Below, one piece after another: positions 59,531 to 64,000 of a stretch of 64,000 bases of DNA; positions within the stretch are counted from its first letter, which is position 1; each line of letters starts with the position of its first letter. The notes under the pieces were generated by a model. The model searched no databases and was not told the DNA's origin. It saw nothing but the letters and a program-made list of their open reading frames with translations. A program made the translations under genes and the position numbers. Source of the DNA: Gautieria morchelliformis (taxonomy: Eukaryota; Basidiomycota; Agaricomycetes; Gomphales; Gomphaceae); NCBI GenBank assembly GCA_015179125.1, contig WHVA01000494.1, positions 1 to 64,000 on the forward strand, written 5' to 3'.

Positions 59531-59779
59531 GTGTCCCCTGACACAAGGTAGACGCATGATAATTGAACTAGGCAATATACATGTGTAAAATAATTAAGCA
59601 ACAACATATAAAAATAATAGCATTAAAATCAGAGACTCTTAATTGGGAATATGAAGGTAAAATAGATGGACCCAATATGATATTACAAAATGTTGATATA
59701 CATTGTATTAAAAAATGCAAACTAGTTATACCAAATATATGGAGGGTAACATCGAATGGGAGAGAGGCCCTGATGGATT

Positions 59780-60110
59780 GGAACAATACAGGGGAGTTGT
59801 CAAGATTGGTTTTGGGTGTTTAGTATTGTGTATCAGCAAATCACAGATACGTGAACATAACAAATGCCTGAAAGCCTTGTGTAGCAAAGGATATGGTTTG
59901 GCAGAGGGAGCCGAACCAGTGAAGATGTGTTAGATGTAGGGTGACCTATGTAAAGGACCCTAGTCTACAGTCAAAGCAAATAGCCCATGTAGCTTGACAA
60001 TGTAATGTGTGAGGCTGCATGGAGAGGTCGTTCAAGGATGAACAATCCTTTCATTGGTGAAGGCTCTCCTTCAGAGGCCCTTGATGGTGTGACTCTGAAG
60101 GGTGAAGTAG
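59780..60110 (-). repeat. Repeat S fragment (terminal part), second right-hand copy
   Basis: The minus strand gives CACTGGTTCGGCT..., then the CACACATTACATTGTCAAGCTACATGG block. It ends with AACACCCAAAACCAATCTTGACAAC, matching the terminal 8860-8918 block of the long S copy. Confidence 0.65.
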
Positions 60111-60165
60111 TAAAGATGAGAAGTGAAGACTCATGAGTGAGTCCCAATCCCCTCTAAGATGTGGC

Positions 60166-60555
60166 TATAAGGGCAACCTAGGCAGATGCTCTATACTCAA
60201 GTGGTGAACTGGTGAAGGGGGATCCAAAGTAAGATAGAGAACTATATACACAACACAAACATACCTGGAGAAGGGGGACCCAAAGAGAACACTCTAAGGA
60301 ACTCCTTTGCCAGATAGCTATGACTATATGAGCTCAGTGATCTACTCTTGATTGCCCGCTGCCTGAATTACATAAGTGATCACACAGGTGGTAACAGGGA
60401 CCAGGCAGATAAGAAAGGAATAATGTTAGAGATGGTTGGAACAGGAAGGGAATGACTGGAAAACAAGGCAGAAGGATGCCAATGGCTAGGGGAGGCTTGG
60501 AGGCCTTGACACATAACACTGGGGTGCACACAGTGTGATGATGGTTCCTCTGACA
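60166..60555 (-). mobile_element. R3: solo LTR of family R
   Basis: This 390-bp LTR reads TGTCAGAGGAACC to GGTTGCCCTTATA on the minus strand. It is flanked by GTGGC (60161-60165) and GTAGC (60556-60560), a 5-bp duplication with one difference. The unoccupied paralogue at 58985-59000 (CTAAGAGGTAGCAGTCTAG) proves the insertion point. It has no coding capacity. Confidence 0.85.
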
Positions 60556-60599
60556 GTAGCAGTATAGAAAGGGAGGCTCAGGATGATGATCACAGCATG

Positions 60600-61180
60600 T
60601 CAAGGTAGTAGTGCACAAGGTAGACATATGATAATTGAACTAGAGAATATATATGTGAATGCAAGCTACTTATATTGAAGAGGTGTGAGGTAGTAGCAAA
60701 TGGGAAGGGGCTGTGATGGATTGGAATGATACAGGAGGTATGAAACAGATATACATAATAGACAAGACACATACAATAGAAATAACTGTGATATGAACAT
60801 GAAATGAACATGAAATGATGGGGAAGTAACTGGAGAAGAGTGAATCGGGATAACATGCCTTGGGACCTGCATGTGTCCTAACCTGTGCTAACTCCTGGCA
60901 CAAGGGCTCGACCCTGTGTGAAAGGCAGGCAGGGTGTGGTGTGAATACTTCCCAACCATATAAGCACCAGTGTGAGTCAAGAGGCAACAGATTGATGGGG
61001 AAGATGTATTATGGCATTGGTCAGGGGAGGCTGGTCATGGCTGGTGGCAGTAGCAATGGCATATGATGTGAATGGTGAAGGTGCTCGGTGAATGTATTGA
61101 ACAGCAAACAGGGCAAATGGATATGTCCACAGGTGATGAATTGAATGATGATGGGTCATGTGTAAGTAAATGGGTCATAC
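60600..61180 (-). repeat. Repeat S, diverged middle-part copy
   Basis: The minus strand shares GCAGGTCCCAAGGCATGTTA, the CATTTCATGTTCAT block and the CTCAATTATCATATG block with S at 7850-8090. The GGTTGGGAAGTATTC part is specific to this copy. Confidence 0.55.
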
Positions 61181-61289
61181 CAGTGGATCGTGGCTGGAGG
61201 CGGAAATGAGGGGACATGATGTGAAGGGTGAAGTAGGATCGGCAAGTGAATCAAATTGGCAAATAAAGCAAATGGATATTGTCAAGATT

Positions 61290-62460
61290 GGTTTTCAGGC
61301 GTTAATATCGTGTATTAGTGAACACAGCGAATGCCTGGATAACTTGTGTGAATAAGTATGCCGTTCGGTGAATAGGTGAACCAACAAATGTTCACAAGAT
61401 AAGAGGGTTGCCTGAACGGAGCTTGCCCTATCTACAGTCGTAGCGAAATAGCCCGCGGCACTTGACGGTATAACGTGCAAGGTGTCATGGAAGGGCTGTC
61501 TAAGTAGTGACAATCCCTTCGCCGGCGAAGGTACTCCTTCGGAGTCCTTCGCCGAGAAACCATGTCTTGGGACCCGCATACATGCTACCCTGCATGGACT
61601 CTTCGTCTACTGGGTTGATCCCACACGACCTACGGAAGGGACGCGAACACACTTTGGCCATATGAACACTCAAAGGGGTTGGATTGAGAAGATGATGGGG
61701 TTAGTGATGAACCATCACGCCGGGTAAATGGTATCGATCGTATTTGATGGCATGCCTGCTGGCGAATGATGCGAGCAGCGAATAGTCGTTCGGCGAATGC
61801 AATGAAGGGCGAATGGAGAGGACATAGGGGAGGAGTGGTTGAAGTGAGGGGTGAAGCCAAGCGAAGGCGGAGGAGGTATGGCGAAAGGGGAGACGGGGAT
61901 ACCAAGGTGCAGGAAATACACAAGTCATGACAATCTGATCATAGGAACACCATTGAAAGAGGGTTGAGCAGAGGAGGTGATAGGACCAGTGATGAACCAC
62001 CAAGTCAGTCCAAAGACGTCGATTGTGCGTTGATGGCGTGGCCATGGTGAGTGGCACGAACAGCGAAGATCGGTTGCCAAACAGGGCAAGGGTGATCGGA
62101 GCGAACACGGAAGTGGAGTGAGAAATGGGAGGATAGAGTATGCAAGTATGGGAAATAAACGTGTCATGACAGATATGTGGATAATGAATTGAACAATGAT
62201 TAGTTGGGTCAAAATAAATGGGTCATGACAGGATTGGGCAGGCAAGATACATAATAGAAGAAACATAAACAATAGAAATGTCTGCAGATATGAACATGAA
62301 ACAATGGAGAGGGGAGCTAGAGAAGAGCACATTGAGACAACATGTCTTGGGACCTGCATGCCACTTATCCTGCACTGACTCCTGGCCCATGGGCTTGATC
62401 CTGCACAAAAGGCCAGGGCAAGGGTGTTTAGGAAGGCTTGGCCCTGTTCTCAGTCACCAT
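61290..62460 (-). repeat. Repeat S, long copy (minus orientation)
   Basis: The reverse complement aligns with 7270-7870 and 8640-8918. It includes the two internal tandem units and the palindromic CCTTCGCCGGCGAAGG segment. It lacks the TGTCAGGG...TTCCGT module found at about 8090-8580 in the left copy. Its minus-strand frames (for example 61701-62108) show only Ser/Pro/His-rich shadows and are not genes. Confidence 0.7.
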
Positions 62461-62910
62461 CGAAATCCAAAGGTGTCCCCAGCTTGACCCTTCTGCATTT
62501 CAGGCCCATTGCCAGCTGCTCAGTTTCTATCTTCTGAGTCTTCAAATCCTCTGAACTCTCCAGTTCATGCCTCTTCTTGTCTCAGCCCTTGGGCTGTCAA
62601 TCTCACATCTAATTTCATCATGATGAGGTGTAATGTGTTTGCTATTGCCTTGTTCTTTGCTTGGCTGGCCTGGAGCTCCTCTTTGATATTCCGGATCCGC
62701 TTGGACTGATCCATCATCACCAAATTCAAGGTGACACTGAGGGACTGATCCAAAACCTAAGGAACGACACCAAAGGAGGGGGAGCTGGGTGTGGTATGCT
62801 CAGAGGACATTCCAAAATCTGACTCAGAGTTGTTGATGCCAAAGTTGCCTGTCATGCTACTATGCGACTTGACCACCAGTTCTTAGGGAAGAGCTTTTCC
62901 TGATGTAAGG
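62461..62910. other. Repeat-block DNA between S and R4
   Basis: Includes a short frame on the minus strand (62565-62753, MDQSLSVTLNLVMMDQSKRI...) with gag-like coiled-coil flavour (IKEELQASQAKNKAIANTLH), typical of the N-terminus of gypsy-type polyproteins. It is too short to classify, and I treat it as a fossil fragment. Confidence 0.4.
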
Positions 62911-62915
62911 GCAAC

Positions 62916-63335
62916 CATCAGGGGAACTATCATTGCACTGTGTGCATGATCGCAGCCACCATTGCACTGAGTGCACCCCAGTGTGATGTGTGATTGAGGC
63001 CTTCAAGCCTCTCCTAGCCTTCACATCCTTCTGCTTTGTGTTCTGGTCATTCCCTTCCTGTTCCAGCCATCTTCAACATCATTCCTTTCTTATCTTTCCT
63101 GTCCCTGTTTTTGCTGGTGTGATCACTTATGTAAATTGGGCATTCAGTGATTGGGCTAGCATGCCCACAGCTTATAGTTGTAGCTAGCTGGAAAAGGAGT
63201 TCCTTAGAGTTTTCTCTTTGGATCCCCCTTCGCCAGGTATGTCTGTGTTGTGTATATAGTTCTCTATCTTACTTTGGATCCCCCTTTGCCAGTTCACCGC
63301 TTGAGTGTAGAGCGTCTGCATAGGTTGCCCTTATA
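62916..63335 (+). mobile_element. R4: solo LTR of family R
   Basis: This 420-bp LTR in plus orientation starts CATCAGGGGAAC (family start TGTCAGGGGAAC) and ends GGTTGCCCTTATA. The exact 5-bp target duplication GCAAC lies at 62911-62915 and 63336-63340. Together with R3 it forms a 2.4-kb-spaced inverted pair. Confidence 0.88.
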
Positions 63336-63340
63336 GCAAC

Positions 63341-64000
63341 CCTTCCTAGACAGTGGAACTCATGCGGTCTGGCAGAGAAGGATCCAAAGTGATGAATAAG
63401 CTATCTACATGTCATACAACTCACCTTGTAGGAGGATGTTCAGATCGACAACAATGTACATTCTTCTAGGATTTATTAGATATCTTTTAAAATATCAACC
63501 CTAACCAAATTCATAGTCCATCATTTTGTTCTGATATTTTAAAAATATGGTTGTATGTGCTAATGCATGGTGTGTATTGAGATAACAGAGCAATTTCAGA
63601 TAGGATTTGGATGGCTATATATTAAAAGTATATATGAAGTTTGTTACATGTATGATGATAGAATATAGAGGCGATTATGGACCAAAAGTATATCTTAGAA
63701 GTATATATAAAGTGTGTAGAAGCAAGTATCGACAATAACTGTACTATATTATTATATATGGTTGATAGATCTGATTAGAAGATATGTTTAAAACAATATG
63801 CATGTATAGTACAAAGATATAACTATTGATGTTTAGACAATAGGGTATACACCCTTTCCTGGGGGAGCAGCAGACTGTGAGAAAGAACTTTAGGGCTAGG
63901 ATTAAGCCTGCCTTACAATTGCTGGCAACTGCCTCAATTGTGATATATTTTATGAAATATAGATTAGCTAAGCTATATATACATATATATGACAGTTATA
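63341..64000. other. AT-rich intergenic or repeat DNA
   Basis: Low GC, with many ATATAT and TATATA runs from about 63480. The first 100 bp retains a GGATCC-like repeat fragment. No reading frame, RNA or element end is supported up to the window edge. Confidence 0.6.

Noticed and set aside
59296-59551. Glu/Ser/Met- or Gly-rich short proteins
   Set aside because: All three frames are open because of a GGAA-type low-complexity tract, so composition explains the openness.
60166-63335. One DNA transposon with 0.4-kb terminal inverted repeats
   Set aside because: Each arm has its own different 5-bp target duplication (GTRGC and GCAAC) and each matches a solo LTR, so they are independent insertions.

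Overview
The window looks like nuclear DNA of a filamentous basidiomycete, probably an agaricomycete. The genes are dense and rich in short introns (about 45-65 nt, GT-AG with a few GC-AG). They encode eukaryotic housekeeping proteins with fungal signatures: an SKT5/CHS4 chitin-synthase activator ending in a CaaX-like box, fungal MSH3, POL5, ATP12 and a Mis14/NSL1 kinetochore subunit. The repeats include gypsy and copia relics and a PIF/Harbinger-like MITE. The repeat style is reminiscent of Rhizoctonia, but I cannot fix the genus from sequence alone.

Layout. (1) 1-13936 is a nested graveyard of mobile elements. A minus-strand gypsy relic (about 4026-7165) carries a solo LTR inside its pol region. 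A 0.4 kb LTR family, called R here, occurs as R1 (1969-4020, split by a copia relic) and R2 (7166-10881, split by a repeat block and a MITE). A second gypsy (chromovirus) relic at 11129-13936 has an antisense accessory ORF. (2) 14089-17273 encodes a family 8 polysaccharide lyase. 17274-23192 is gene-poor, with a 90-bp tandem duplication, a perfect-looking hairpin and a decayed ankyrin-repeat gene. (3) 23193-58253 is a compact gene block: arrestin-like protein, SLC35F6-like transporter, tRNA-Met, ARPC2, SKT5, a KDM2/JHD1 demethylase, alpha/beta hydrolase, an unknown multi-pass membrane protein, MOD5, PFKFB, PIG-X, a Rho GTPase, NSL1, POL5, MSH3, ATP12 and CAP/SRV2. (4) 58735-63340 is a second repeat block built from the same families (R3, R4 and repeat S), followed by AT-rich DNA.

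Functionally, most genes are housekeeping. A loose theme is cell surface and polarity: the Rho GTPase, ARPC2, CAP, SKT5, PIG-X (GPI anchors) and a secreted lyase. Many neighbours are divergent with very short shared promoters: 36 bp for PFKFB/PIG-X, 141 bp for NSL1/POL5, 153 bp for arrestin/SLC35F6, 209 bp for MSH3/ATP12 and 257 bp for hydrolase/membrane protein.

No clearly new multi-gene system was found. The most unusual points are a catalytic tyrosine carried on a 19-nt microexon in the lyase, three GC-AG introns in two neighbouring housekeeping genes, the antisense ORF of the chromovirus relic, and well-resolved nested insertions with target duplications and a paralogous empty site.
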